Positions 7,857-15,872 are shown, numbered from the stretch's first letter. The stretch: 19,184 nt of DNA from Bacteroidales bacterium UBA1756 (GCA_002314795.1 DCHI01000039.1:1-19184); one strand, 5' to 3'. Notes: generated by a model from the sequence alone, not told the origin. Numbers and translations are program-made.

Positions 7857-7864
7857 CAAAATTA
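7857..7864 (-). promoter_or_regulatory. Candidate -7 box for the GldH-like/Rieske-like operon
   Basis: On the minus strand this reads TAATTTTG, matching TAnnTTTG, about 55 bp upstream of the GldH-like start codon. Its predicted start point falls within a few bases of that of the opposing plus-strand promoter. Confidence 0.42.
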
Positions 7865-7954
7865 CATTATTTTTTTTAACGGAAGATAATACATATCGTA
7901 TTGTGTATCAAAATAATATAAATAATTTTAATAAAAAGATAATCTGAAAAAACT

Positions 7955-8590
7955 ATGCCTGGAAAGAAATATTACGTTGTATGGAATGGAAGAACGCCCG
8001 GTGTTTATGATAATTGGACGGATGCGAAACTGCAGGTGATGGAATTTCCGAATGCGAAGTACAAAAGTTTTGAATCGAAGGCAGATGCCGAAAAGTACTT
8101 TGCTGAAGGATTTCACGCCTACTACCAAAGCCATCCCATCATTCCTGCAGAAAAGCCATCTTTTATAAGCAGTACCGACGAGAAACCCGTATTAGACAGC
8201 ATTTGCGTAGATGCGGCCTGCAATATGGTGACGCGAGTGATGGAGTACCGTGGAGTCGATACGCGAACCGGCGAAGTGATTTTTCACCAGGGACCGTTTC
8301 AAGGCGGCACCAACAATATAGGCGAGTTCTTAGCCTTGGTTCACGGATTGGCACTTTTGCAAAAACAAGGAAAAAAGATTCCCATCTATACGGACAGCAT
8401 CACGGCGATTTCGTGGGTGCGGCACAAAAAACACAAGAGCATCGTCCTCCCCACCAAAGAGAACGAACTTCTTTTTAATTTGCTTAATAGGGCAGAAAAC
8501 TGGTTGAAAGTCAACAATTTCTCCAACCCCATTGTCAAATGGAATACCAAAGCGTGGGGAGAAATTCCCGCCGACTTCGGACGGAAATAA
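7955..8590 (+). CDS. rnhA: Ribonuclease H (type 1) with N-terminal hybrid-binding domain
   Basis: A 211-residue enzyme that degrades RNA in RNA:DNA hybrids. Residues 5-55 form a viroplasmin/RNase H1 hybrid-binding domain (KYYVVWNGRTPGVYDNW...SFESKADAEKYF). The catalytic domain follows with the metal-binding residues Asp86 (CVDAAC), Glu124 (TNNIGEFLALV), Asp147 (YTDS) and Asp207 in the terminal WGEIPADFGRK, so the active site is complete. The usual GNPG turn after the first Asp is replaced by NMVTRV, but EYRG follows as normal. The gene is monocistronic and convergent with the FISUMP gene. Confidence 0.93.
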   Translation: MPGKKYYVVWNGRTPGVYDNWTDAKLQVMEFPNAKYKSFESKADAEKYFAEGFHAYYQSHPIIPAEKPSFISSTDEKPVLDSICVDAACNMVTRVMEYRGVDTRTGEVIFHQGPFQGGTNNIGEFLALVHGLALLQKQGKKIPIYTDSITAISWVRHKKHKSIVLPTKENELLFNLLNRAENWLKVNNFSNPIVKWNTKAWGEIPADFGRK

Positions 8591-8610
8591 TGGTTCATTC
8601 ATTACATACG

Positions 8611-8690
8611 GGACGCCACAATGTGACGTCCCTACATTTCGATCTGGACGCCACAATGTGACGGCACTACGTTTCGGTTTGGACGCCACT
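8611..8690. repeat. Palindromic repeat, 35-bp period, between convergent genes
   Basis: Two near-identical 31-bp copies (8611-8641 and 8646-8676) plus a truncated third start (8681-8690) occur exactly 35 bp apart. Each begins GGACGCCACAATGTGACG. The first copy contains a near-perfect 21-bp inverted repeat centred on 8621 (mismatch at one symmetric pair plus the centre). Position between the tail-to-tail RNase H and FISUMP genes suggests a REP-like or terminator role. The rest of the gap (8691-8725) has a short direct repeat CTTTACAAAC and nothing else recognised. Confidence 0.65.
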
Positions 8691-8725
8691 TTACAAACTT
8701 TATAAACCTTAATAACTTTACAAAC

Positions 8726-9568
8726 CTAATTCCGGAGGCAACGGACAGAATACGCATACGTCTCGCTACTATAGGGACACGTCATATCCGAGGTATTGTA
8801 TTGCAGAAGGCCGTAATACGCTCTACCTGTGCCACTTTCGGTGCAACTCCAGAAGTCGGCGGACTCGCTGAAATTCAAACTGCAGGAAAAGAAAACACCC
8901 GCGGGAAGTGCTGAAAACGCCGTCGCATTGTTGCTGCTCAACTGGTATCCTACGGCACAAATCCACTCCGAACTATGCCAGTCCGTCGTAGCAGCCAAGG
9001 ACTTTCCAATGGAGGTGGAAGAATTGTTACAATGGTATTCTTCCCTGTCCGTTACATAGTCAATCAACTGCAGCCATTCCTCACGACTCGGCACGTGCCA
9101 TCCGTTCGGACAAATGCCTTGTACCCCGCTCGGTGCACTTTCGGATGACGCAGCTCCGTGCATTACCGCCTTCCAATTGTACAAATAGCCGTACGAAGAA
9201 ACCGTACTGCTATCATTATTGGGCATAAAGCGATAACCTCCGTCACCTGCAAGGGATGAAGAAGCATTTCCCAAGGCAATGGCCGTCCCATCGGCATAAT
9301 GGGTGGTTTTCAGATTCTCCTTCATCCAGTACTGGTCGCCAATCTGTACCGCATTGTAAGTATTTCCATCATAGTCCGTTACAGCATCATAAATGACAAT
9401 ACCTAACGTTGCCGTACCATCTCCATAAATTGTATAAGAGCCCAATGCCGGATCTTTTTCACACGATACTAAAAGGATGCTGATGCTAAAAAACAGCATT
9501 ATTAACGTGACTCCGTGTTGTATTTTTTGTCCCATATTCATCAACTTCTGTAGTTTTAAATAATTCAT
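8726..9568 (-). CDS. FISUMP-domain lipoprotein
   Basis: A 280-residue predicted surface or periplasmic lipoprotein: a hydrophobic signal ends in ILLVSC (Cys36). The body carries the Fibrobacter succinogenes major paralogous (FISUMP) domain: DYDGNTYNAVQIGDQYWM at about 65-82 and ENLKTTHYADGT (84-95), then SSYGYLYNWKAV, CPNGWHVPSREEW, a FSALPAG segment, FWSCTES, and the closing SVRCLRN. Function of the domain is not established. The ATG abuts the stop codon of the upstream PEGA gene (9569), indicating coupled translation in one operon. Internal Met10 or Met12 could be the true start, giving a shorter signal peptide; the abutting ATG is chosen. Confidence 0.85.
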   Translation of the reverse strand: MNYLKLQKLMNMGQKIQHGVTLIMLFFSISILLVSCEKDPALGSYTIYGDGTATLGIVIYDAVTDYDGNTYNAVQIGDQYWMKENLKTTHYADGTAIALGNASSSLAGDGGYRFMPNNDSSTVSSYGYLYNWKAVMHGAASSESAPSGVQGICPNGWHVPSREEWLQLIDYVTDREEYHCNNSSTSIGKSLAATTDWHSSEWICAVGYQLSSNNATAFSALPAGVFFSCSLNFSESADFWSCTESGTGRAYYGLLQYNTSDMTCPYSSETYAYSVRCLRN

Positions 9569-11521
9569 TTACCGTTTATTACCGAACAAACCGCCCAAGC
9601 CAACACGCACCTCAAGATATTTGAAATTGATGGTGGCTACATCCGCTGAGACGAGGAATCCGCCAGCATTTACAATCAAGCCAAAAGACGCTTCCAAGCC
9701 GTTGAATGTATGAGGCTTGTAATTATAATAGTTTACGTCGTCCTTCGGCCGATAGCAAACGCCTCGGTAACCGTAACCGGCATTCAAAACAAGCAGAATG
9801 GGTTTGGCAGGGTGCCACACAACGCCGGCAGTTGCACCTAAGCGAGCTGTTTTTTTATCCTCAAAAACATAACTTCCTTCCGTAAGGAAAGCAGCAGAAA
9901 AGGATTTGAAATTAAAATTTGTCGTGAAAGCGATGTTCCATCCCCATTTTCCGGCTGCTCCAAAACGGAATGTGCCGGCATACTGCGGCTGCGGAGCGAA
10001 ATCGAAACTGAGGGTGAAAAAAGAGTGCCACGACTGAAACGGGGAGGGATTCGTCTTTTCCAAGTCTGGCTTTACCACGCTCAGTGTCCACTCGCTTTGG
10101 CCGTCCCTCGCAACGTTAATCACTTCTCTCCTCTCCACTCCGTCTTTCACGGCTTTCACGGTGTGCGTGCCAAACGAAAGCGTCGTGGTTACCGGCGCCG
10201 TACCCATATTTTCGTCATCCACGTACATCGTGGCGCCGGCGGGGTTACTTTTCAACGACACGCTGCCACCCGTAGGCAGTTCCGCCGTAACCTCAACCGT
10301 TTCGTCCTCTTTCACCGTAACGGTGCGAGCCACGGAGACGAACCCTTGCTTCCGTAAAGTCACCTTGTGCGGACCAATCGGCACGTCGTTCAGCAGTTGC
10401 GGCGTGGTACCAACTTTGGTTCCGTCTAACAGAATGTCGGCACCAAAAGGAGTGGTAGAAATATTCACCTTCCCATAGATGGACGTGGGTGCGTCAATTG
10501 TAATCGTCTGATTATCATTATTTTTTAAAACAACAGATCGGAAAGTAGAATGATAATAATTCTTACGGGCTTCCACCTTGTAAGCACCGGCGGCCAGCCG
10601 CCCCGTCCAACGCCCCGTACCTTTTTTCTCCCCGTTAATCCAGATTTCGGCAAGGGAATCGGAACAGGTGAAAACAGGTTCGGCGAAGTTCGGAAGGAGC
10701 ATAAAATGGACAGTATCCATTTGATTATCGTGAACCGTCACCTGTTGCGTGGCGTCCTGCCACATCTCCTTGACTATCTGCACGGTGTAAGACTTGCTTT
10801 CCAATCTGTCGGAAGTATAAGGCGTAGTTCCGACAAACTTACCGTTTACATACACCGACGCACCGTTTTCGGGCTCGGAGGTTACTTCTATAAAACCGAA
10901 ATTCGGTTTTAAGGCGAGATGGAGCGTGGTCGTTTCATCCGGAAGAATTTTGAATTTACCCATTTTTGGGTAATACAATTCCGTAAAAACCTCGTACGAA
11001 TGTTCGCCGACCGCGTACATTTTTTGCAGTTGTCCGTTTTGAATCACCTCCAATTTGCCATCAATTTTCACGGCCGCGTCTTCGGGAGTAAGGGTGAGCG
11101 CTAACCAGTTTTCCTTGTTCTGTTCCTCCACGGTAGTCGTGATTTTGGCCGTGGTGAGTTCCATCACATAGACGGTGGAGGACTCGATGGCTTCGGGATA
11201 TTCGTAGTTGCGGAGCTGTCCCAACTGCGGGTGCGCGATGGTGAGCCGGCGCGAACCCGGTGCCAACCACACCCAGATTTCCGCCGTCCGGTACTCTACC
11301 TCCTTGCAAATGCCCATCGCGTCAGGCTGAAAAGTGAAACCGGTCTCCGTAGTGATGATTTTCAACAGGGCGCAGTTGCGGGCGTTCTCGTCTTTTACGG
11401 GATTGGCCCGCGCCGACAGGTCCGTCGGATCGCTGTAGAATTTCTTCACCGAAATATTCTGGGCGGACAACGCCCCGATGAACAGGGTGAGGAGGAGGGT
11501 AAGGAGGAAGAGTTTTTTCAT
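9569..11521 (-). CDS. PEGA-repeat protein with C-terminal beta-rich (outer membrane) domain
   Basis: A 650-residue exported protein with a clear signal peptide (MKKLFLLTLLLTLFIGALSA, cleavage near residue 20). After an N-terminal domain of about 115 residues come five PEGA-like repeats at roughly 139-206, 208-276, 282-345, 349-415 and 418-482. The second, fourth and fifth show the typical SxPxGAxxxxxG...GTTP pattern; the first and third are degenerate. The last 150 residues are rich in alternating aromatic/small residues and end in GLGGLFGNKR, suggesting a small beta-barrel or barrel-like domain. PEGA domains are thought to bind surface carbohydrate or peptidoglycan. The gene is followed immediately by the FISUMP gene. 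Its start codon is only 7 bp from a heptamer repeat array, leaving no recognisable promoter directly upstream. Confidence 0.8.
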   Translation of the reverse strand: MKKLFLLTLLLTLFIGALSAQNISVKKFYSDPTDLSARANPVKDENARNCALLKIITTETGFTFQPDAMGICKEVEYRTAEIWVWLAPGSRRLTIAHPQLGQLRNYEYPEAIESSTVYVMELTTAKITTTVEEQNKENWLALTLTPEDAAVKIDGKLEVIQNGQLQKMYAVGEHSYEVFTELYYPKMGKFKILPDETTTLHLALKPNFGFIEVTSEPENGASVYVNGKFVGTTPYTSDRLESKSYTVQIVKEMWQDATQQVTVHDNQMDTVHFMLLPNFAEPVFTCSDSLAEIWINGEKKGTGRWTGRLAAGAYKVEARKNYYHSTFRSVVLKNNDNQTITIDAPTSIYGKVNISTTPFGADILLDGTKVGTTPQLLNDVPIGPHKVTLRKQGFVSVARTVTVKEDETVEVTAELPTGGSVSLKSNPAGATMYVDDENMGTAPVTTTLSFGTHTVKAVKDGVERREVINVARDGQSEWTLSVVKPDLEKTNPSPFQSWHSFFTLSFDFAPQPQYAGTFRFGAAGKWGWNIAFTTNFNFKSFSAAFLTEGSYVFEDKKTARLGATAGVVWHPAKPILLVLNAGYGYRGVCYRPKDDVNYYNYKPHTFNGLEASFGLIVNAGGFLVSADVATINFKYLEVRVGLGGLFGNKR

Positions 11522-11528
11522 ACTAATA

Positions 11529-11591
11529 GTGATTGGTGAATGGTGAGTTGTGAGTTGTGAGCGGTGAACGGTGAGTTGTGAGTTGTGAGTC
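11529..11591. repeat. Short heptamer array upstream of the PEGA gene
   Basis: Nine consecutive 7-bp units of the form GTGAxxx (two GTGATTG/GTGAATG variants, four GTGAGTT, one each GTGAGCG, GTGAACG and GTGAGTC) in perfect phase. It is the same unit family as the large array at 13231-13755. A second short run of four GTGAxxx units plus ATGAGTC lies at 11647-11681. Confidence 0.9.
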
Positions 11592-11601
11592 TAAAGTCTA
11601 A

Positions 11602-11629
11602 AATCCAAAGTCTTAAATGAACTAAGAAA
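11602..11629. repeat. 28-bp core repeat, copy A
   Basis: First of four identical 28-bp cores (11602-11629, 11692-11719, 13773-13800, 13861-13888) that begin AATCCAAAGTCTTAAATG. Each is preceded by AGTCTAA-like heptads, except copy D where these are degenerate. The A-B spacing is 90 bp and the C-D spacing 88 bp, so a doublet lies on each side of the ATPase gene. Confidence 0.88.
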
Positions 11630-11691
11630 TGAAGAAGTTAAGATTAGTGAGTGGTGAACGGTGAACGGTGAGTGATGAGTCTAAAGTCTAA

Positions 11692-11719
11692 AATCCAAAG
11701 TCTTAAATGAACTAAGAAA
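11692..11719. repeat. 28-bp core repeat, copy B, overlapping the ATPase stop codon
   Basis: Identical to copies A, C and D over 28 bp. It covers the TAG stop (11712-11714) and the penultimate codons of the minus-strand ATPase gene, so the repeat supplies the end of that protein. Confidence 0.88.
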
Positions 11720-13136
11720 CGAAAAGTTCATCCATTGTCACTTCGCTTTGGACTATTCCGCGGTAAGCATTTTGTGCAATGCCACATATTGTAACCATTG
11801 TAAGATGGAGGGCAGTCCGTTTGGGGACAACTTCCTTGAAAACTGCAATTTTGTTTTGTAAATCATTGGAAATATTTTGTGTAATGACAAATGGGGTTTT
11901 TGAAAATTTCATTTCACACACATTGACCACGTTGTCGCTTCGGACGATGAGCAGGTCGATTTGTGCACCCGGATGTTCATTCGAAGCAACTACTTGCCAG
12001 GCGCACGCGTGAGAAACGATGCCGGAAATTCCGAGCGCCATTTTGAGTTGTGAGATGTGTTGCAAACAGACCCGTTCAAACGCTAATCCACACCACACAT
12101 TATGTTCATTCGTAAGATATGTATGGCTCCAATAATGCTCATCATCAAAAGCATTTTTTTGAATACAGTGATAATAAAACAACGTGAAATTGTCAATAAG
12201 TTGGTAAACCATACCATTTTCTTTCTTGCCGTACGTACGATAGGCACGGATGAATCCGCACTGTTCCAAATCCTGAAGCACAGAAGAGAAAGTGCCGCCA
12301 TCTTCTAAATGGCTATTTTTTAGGATTTCATTTCGGTTCATACCCGATTTTTTGGTGCTCAAAGTGCGGATAATCTCAATATAATTTTGAGGATGTTGAA
12401 ATAGAAGATGGTAAAGCGCCGCGAACTCGTCTTTGAGTTTGGCATTCTCCGCGAAAAAGAGTTCGTCCACATTTTGCGGAACGCTAAGATTAGGTTTCAG
12501 GAAACTCCAGTAGTACGGGATTCCGCCCAAAATCATATAAAGTTCCAAAATATCATTGCGAGAAAACACCAGATTAGCTGCGTTTACATACTGCTCACAT
12601 TCGTTCAACGTGAAAGGAGCCAATTTGATTTGTTCTGTCAATCGTCCACGCAATCCTCCCTTGTTCTGAAGCAGCTTTTTCACCATCCAGGAGGTAGAAC
12701 TACCACAAACAATGAGCACGATGTCTTTTTGCTGGCGAGCAGTAGCCCAGCCGTTCCAGAAATGTTCCAATGCGCCAACAATATTTGACTTAGCTGTATC
12801 CATCCACGGAAACTCGTCAATAAATAGCACCTTTTTTCCGGGAGGCGCCGTTTCGAGGAGTTCACGCAAGCGGTCAAATGCCTCGAACCAGTTTTTGGGT
12901 AGGGTGCAGTTTCGCAAGCCGCTCTGGCGCAACGAATCGCGGAATGCAGCCAACTGCTCGCGGTAAGTACCGTTGGCCACGCCGGTATGCTGAAAGGCAA
13001 ACTGGTAATGGAATGTTTCACGAATGAGGTAGGTTTTGCCGACACGCCGCCGTCCATAGACCACACAGAATTGTGATTCTTCCTTGTCTAACAGTGCTTG
13101 CAAAGTAGCTTGTTCTTTTTTTCTTCCAATTAGCAT
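11712..13136 (-). CDS. Archaeal-type AAA ATPase with C-terminal nuclease-like (DUF234) domain
   Basis: A 474-residue protein. Residues 1-230 are an Arch_ATPase-type P-loop domain: Walker A GRRRVGKT (28-35), Walker B VLFIDEFPW (103-111), a sensor-like CGSSTSWM (144-151), and LRGRLTEQIKLAPF (162-175), which includes possible arginine-finger residues. A middle winged-helix-like region follows (about 245-320). The C-terminal DUF234 region has a PD-(D/E)XK-like arrangement: Glu354 in GLAFERVC, Asp394 in GAQIDLLI, and Glu408-x-Lys410 in CEMKFSK. Such proteins are common, variably present and of unclear function; roles in mobile elements or defence are only suggestions. No partner gene is adjacent. 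The gene is bracketed by repeat arrays on both sides, and its last codons come from a repeat copy. Confidence 0.85.
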   Translation of the reverse strand: MLIGRKKEQATLQALLDKEESQFCVVYGRRRVGKTYLIRETFHYQFAFQHTGVANGTYREQLAAFRDSLRQSGLRNCTLPKNWFEAFDRLRELLETAPPGKKVLFIDEFPWMDTAKSNIVGALEHFWNGWATARQQKDIVLIVCGSSTSWMVKKLLQNKGGLRGRLTEQIKLAPFTLNECEQYVNAANLVFSRNDILELYMILGGIPYYWSFLKPNLSVPQNVDELFFAENAKLKDEFAALYHLLFQHPQNYIEIIRTLSTKKSGMNRNEILKNSHLEDGGTFSSVLQDLEQCGFIRAYRTYGKKENGMVYQLIDNFTLFYYHCIQKNAFDDEHYWSHTYLTNEHNVWCGLAFERVCLQHISQLKMALGISGIVSHACAWQVVASNEHPGAQIDLLIVRSDNVVNVCEMKFSKTPFVITQNISNDLQNKIAVFKEVVPKRTALHLTMVTICGIAQNAYRGIVQSEVTMDELFVS

Positions 13137-13157
13137 ATATTTTTATTATTTCAGGCG

Positions 13158-13165
13158 CAAAAATA
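13158..13165 (-). promoter_or_regulatory. Candidate -7 box for the ATPase gene
   Basis: The minus strand reads TATTTTTG, matching TAnnTTTG, about 22 bp upstream of the start codon. It lies between the gene and the large heptamer array, in an AT-rich stretch. Confidence 0.42.
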
Positions 13166-13230
13166 CAATAAATACCTTTATATTTAGCGAGAAATGCTAT
13201 TTTTATAATGTTTTCGCTGTGTACAGAGCG

Positions 13231-13755
13231 GTGAACGGTGAGCGGTGAGTTGTGAACGGTGAGCTGTGAGTTGTGAGCTGTGAGCTGTGAGCGGTGAACG
13301 GTGAGCGGTGAGCTGTGAGCTGTGAACGGTGAGCGGTGAGCGGTGAGCTGTGAACGGTGAGCGGTGAGTTGTGAGCTGTGAACGGTGAGCTGTGAACGGT
13401 GAGCGGTGAGCTGTGAGCTGTGAACGGTGAGCGGTGAGCGGTGAGGTGTGAGGTGTGAACGGTGAGTTGTGAGCTGTGAACGGTGAGCGGTGAGTTGTGA
13501 ACGGTGAGCGGTGAGCTGTGAGCTGTGAACGGTGAGCTGTGAGCTGTGAACGGTGAGCGGTGAGTTGTGAGCTGTGAACGGTGAGCTGTGAACGGTGAGC
13601 GGTGAACGGTGAGCGGTGAGCGGTGAGTTGTGAACGGTGAACTGTGAGCTGTGAGTTGTGAGCTGTGAACGGTGAACTGTGAGCGGTGAGCTGTGAGTTG
13701 TGAGCTGTGAACGGTGAACTGTGAACTGTGAGCGGTGAACTGTGAGCGGTGAGTC
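13231..13755. repeat. Large heptanucleotide tandem array (74 in-phase units plus a transition unit)
   Basis: Seventy-four consecutive 7-bp units fill 13231-13748 with no insertion or deletion; every unit starts GTGA. A 75th unit, GTGAGTC, leads into the A-rich flank. The last three bases vary within a limited set; I count GCT 21, ACG 19, GCG 18, GTT 9, ACT 5 and GGT 2. ACT occurs only from unit 59 onward, and the two GGT units are adjacent (31-32). Longer blocks recur: units 10-16 equal units 24-30. The plus strand has TGA in all three frames every 21 bp, so it is non-coding there; the minus strand has no stop in any frame but no start codon. Confidence 0.95.
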
Positions 13756-13910
13756 TAAAGTCTAAAGTCTAAAATCCAAAGTCTTAAATGAACTAAGAAA
13801 TGAAGAAACGAAGAAATGAAGAGTGATTGATAATCGGTGAGTTGAAAGTCAAAAGTCTTAAATCCAAAGTCTTAAATGAACTAAGAAACGAAGAAATGAA
13901 GAAGTTAAGA
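13753..13910. repeat. A-rich flank with core repeat copies C and D
   Basis: Immediately after the heptamer array, AGTCTAA heptads (three in a row) lead into core copy C (13773-13800). A divergent GTGA-type patch near 13823-13846 leads into copy D (13861-13888). The tail GAAGAAATGAAGAAGTTAAG resembles the tail of copy A near 11629-11643. The remainder up to 13953 is AT-rich and holds no recognised gene or terminator. Confidence 0.85.
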
Positions 13911-13953
13911 ATACATTATTTTCTTTATTTTATGATAGGTTGATAAAAAAATC

Positions 13954-15795
13954 TCATAATCCGGAGAACTTACTCATATCAAATAGCCCGAAGTTCGGAT
14001 CCTTGTCGGGCTGCCACGTCCGTACGTGAATGACGGGATTATCCGCATTTCGCAAATCTACAATCAAAAACAGATAACCCTGGTCAGCATAACTGTTAGA
14101 GGCGTACAACTGCCGCACCTGGATTCCGTAGATTTCCTGCCCCGCGCTTTTTACAATCTCATTGTCTTTTAATTGGAGATTGACAAATTCGGCAGATGCG
14201 AACACACGGCGGAGCGCACGGATGTATTGCTCCTTCGTGCTTCTCGTATATTGATATAAATCTTTGTCGTTCAAACGAATACAGTTGTCAATATTGGGAG
14301 CGGCTTTCAATTTGGTACCGACAATGATGAGCGCGTCATCTGAAAAAATGCTTTCCAAAAAGTCAGCACGCTTCAATGAGTAGGCAGTCTGATAATCTTC
14401 TAAGAAACGGACTAACGCCGCACGGGAACGGTCGTCCCACTTTTTGGCCGTATCCATAATGTCATTCTGAGCATCTTGCCCTAAACCAAAAGATAAAGAT
14501 TTAATTTTCAATGTTTTATTATCCAAACGGAAAGTCACATTTTCCAAAATGGTTTTCCCGCTCCTGGGAAATTTGAAACTCATAGGAAGACTACGGCAGA
14601 TGATGTCGTCCTGGGTTTGCACGAACGACAACTGGGGCGTGCGCGTCAAAATGGCGTTGCCGTTTTTCATCATCTGGTCAAACATCGCAAAACCCTCATC
14701 CGTAAACAGGAACTGCACCGAAGCCGTATTTTTACTACGAACCGCGCTTTGCACCTGCTTCATCACATCCATACAAGAGTCACGACGGGCAGACGACATC
14801 TCCGAATAATACACACTTCCCGTAGCGCAAGGCAATTCGGGCTCTTGCAGCACAGCACTTTGCGGAACAGCAGAAAACGGAAGAGTAGGAAGAGCGGCAG
14901 TGTGCGTGTTTTTATAAGCGGGCTTGTCCGTACCTTGCACAATATCACGTAGTTCCGCATCCAAATTTTGCGCCTCCGTTTCAAACGCATACTCCACAAA
15001 AAAATTAATCGACTTCGGAACCTCCTTGAATTCGGCGACACCGCGACCGTTTTTGGCACGGGTGATGGGCGAATACGAAAGTCCCGTCCAATATTTGTAG
15101 TCGCAGTTTGCAACCGGCTTGCCTTCGTACGTCACCTTCACATCCACCACGTTCCAATCGTCTTCTACGGTAACGTCCGCCACCTCAAACTTCACCTCGT
15201 CAACGATGTGGCGAATCCGGCTATTCAGCCACTTTTGCAAATTCTGCTGCTGTCCATCAGCGTCTGTAAACTGTATTTGATTGTCATCGGGGAGCGTGCG
15301 CAAAATCAGGGAGGCCCAATAGTACGACTGCAACGCATCCGTCAGTTTCAACTTGTTTTCGGCGCGGCGACCCTCCTCAAAATAGTTCAGCATTTTCTGT
15401 TTCCGTTCCTCAAACATCCGTTGTACCGCCGTGCGAGTCAAGTAGCAGAAAACGTGGAAATTATCAGGTTCCGTCGTCACCGCCACCGTCGTCACATCAC
15501 GCAGTTGCGTCATATTGGTGTAGGTACGGATGCGTTCCTCCATCGACACACCGCTTTCCGTCGAAACACTGCCAAACAAGTCCACTTTCACATAAGCCGA
15601 AATATCCTGCAGCAACTGCGCCTTGGCTTTCTGCACCGCCTGGTCGTAGTCGTCGGCATAGCCGTGCCCATAATAGAATTCACTCCGATTGGTTTCCACC
15701 TGACGGACGATTTGTTCGGGCGACTGTCCTTTCAACGGACATAGTAACGAAACAAGCAAAAGGGAGGCAAAAGCAAATCGGATAAAATCTTTCAT
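13954..15795 (-). CDS. Exported LPP20-like protein with NTF2-like C-terminal region
   Basis: A 613-residue protein with a signal peptide (hydrophobic 6-20, then LKGQ). Residues 35-130 match the LPP20/FlgT-type pattern: GHGYADDYDQAVQKAKAQL, then DISAYVKV, followed by a TTEPDNFHVFCYLTR strand pair. A helical TPR-like segment (about 131-165), a beta-sandwich-like section (200-275) and a low-complexity Ala/Pro linker (about 293-325) follow. Two regions near 337-440 and 445-600 each look like NTF2/SnoaL-type folds (the second: AALVRFLEDYQTAYSLKRAD...IFSDDALIIVG). No catalytic residues are apparent. It has its own candidate promoter and lies next to two other exported proteins. Function unknown. 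Confidence 0.6.
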   Translation of the reverse strand: MKDFIRFAFASLLLVSLLCPLKGQSPEQIVRQVETNRSEFYYGHGYADDYDQAVQKAKAQLLQDISAYVKVDLFGSVSTESGVSMEERIRTYTNMTQLRDVTTVAVTTEPDNFHVFCYLTRTAVQRMFEERKQKMLNYFEEGRRAENKLKLTDALQSYYWASLILRTLPDDNQIQFTDADGQQQNLQKWLNSRIRHIVDEVKFEVADVTVEDDWNVVDVKVTYEGKPVANCDYKYWTGLSYSPITRAKNGRGVAEFKEVPKSINFFVEYAFETEAQNLDAELRDIVQGTDKPAYKNTHTAALPTLPFSAVPQSAVLQEPELPCATGSVYYSEMSSARRDSCMDVMKQVQSAVRSKNTASVQFLFTDEGFAMFDQMMKNGNAILTRTPQLSFVQTQDDIICRSLPMSFKFPRSGKTILENVTFRLDNKTLKIKSLSFGLGQDAQNDIMDTAKKWDDRSRAALVRFLEDYQTAYSLKRADFLESIFSDDALIIVGTKLKAAPNIDNCIRLNDKDLYQYTRSTKEQYIRALRRVFASAEFVNLQLKDNEIVKSAGQEIYGIQVRQLYASNSYADQGYLFLIVDLRNADNPVIHVRTWQPDKDPNFGLFDMSKFSGL

Positions 15796-15872
15796 AAATA
15801 ATTTATAAGTATTTAATTTTCAATAAATTAAAAGTATTTTTAGAAATTAAAACACATTTTTCAAAAAACACG

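Noticed and set aside
13231..13748. Minus strand of the heptamer array is free of stop codons in all three frames for 518 bp, so it could be read as a repetitive protein.
   Set aside because: The absence of stops follows from the unit composition (T is only ever followed by C or T). There is no ATG, no upstream coding context and no single favoured frame.
13231..13755. Possible CRISPR array.
   Set aside because: Units are 7 bp with no unique spacers, and no cas genes are nearby.
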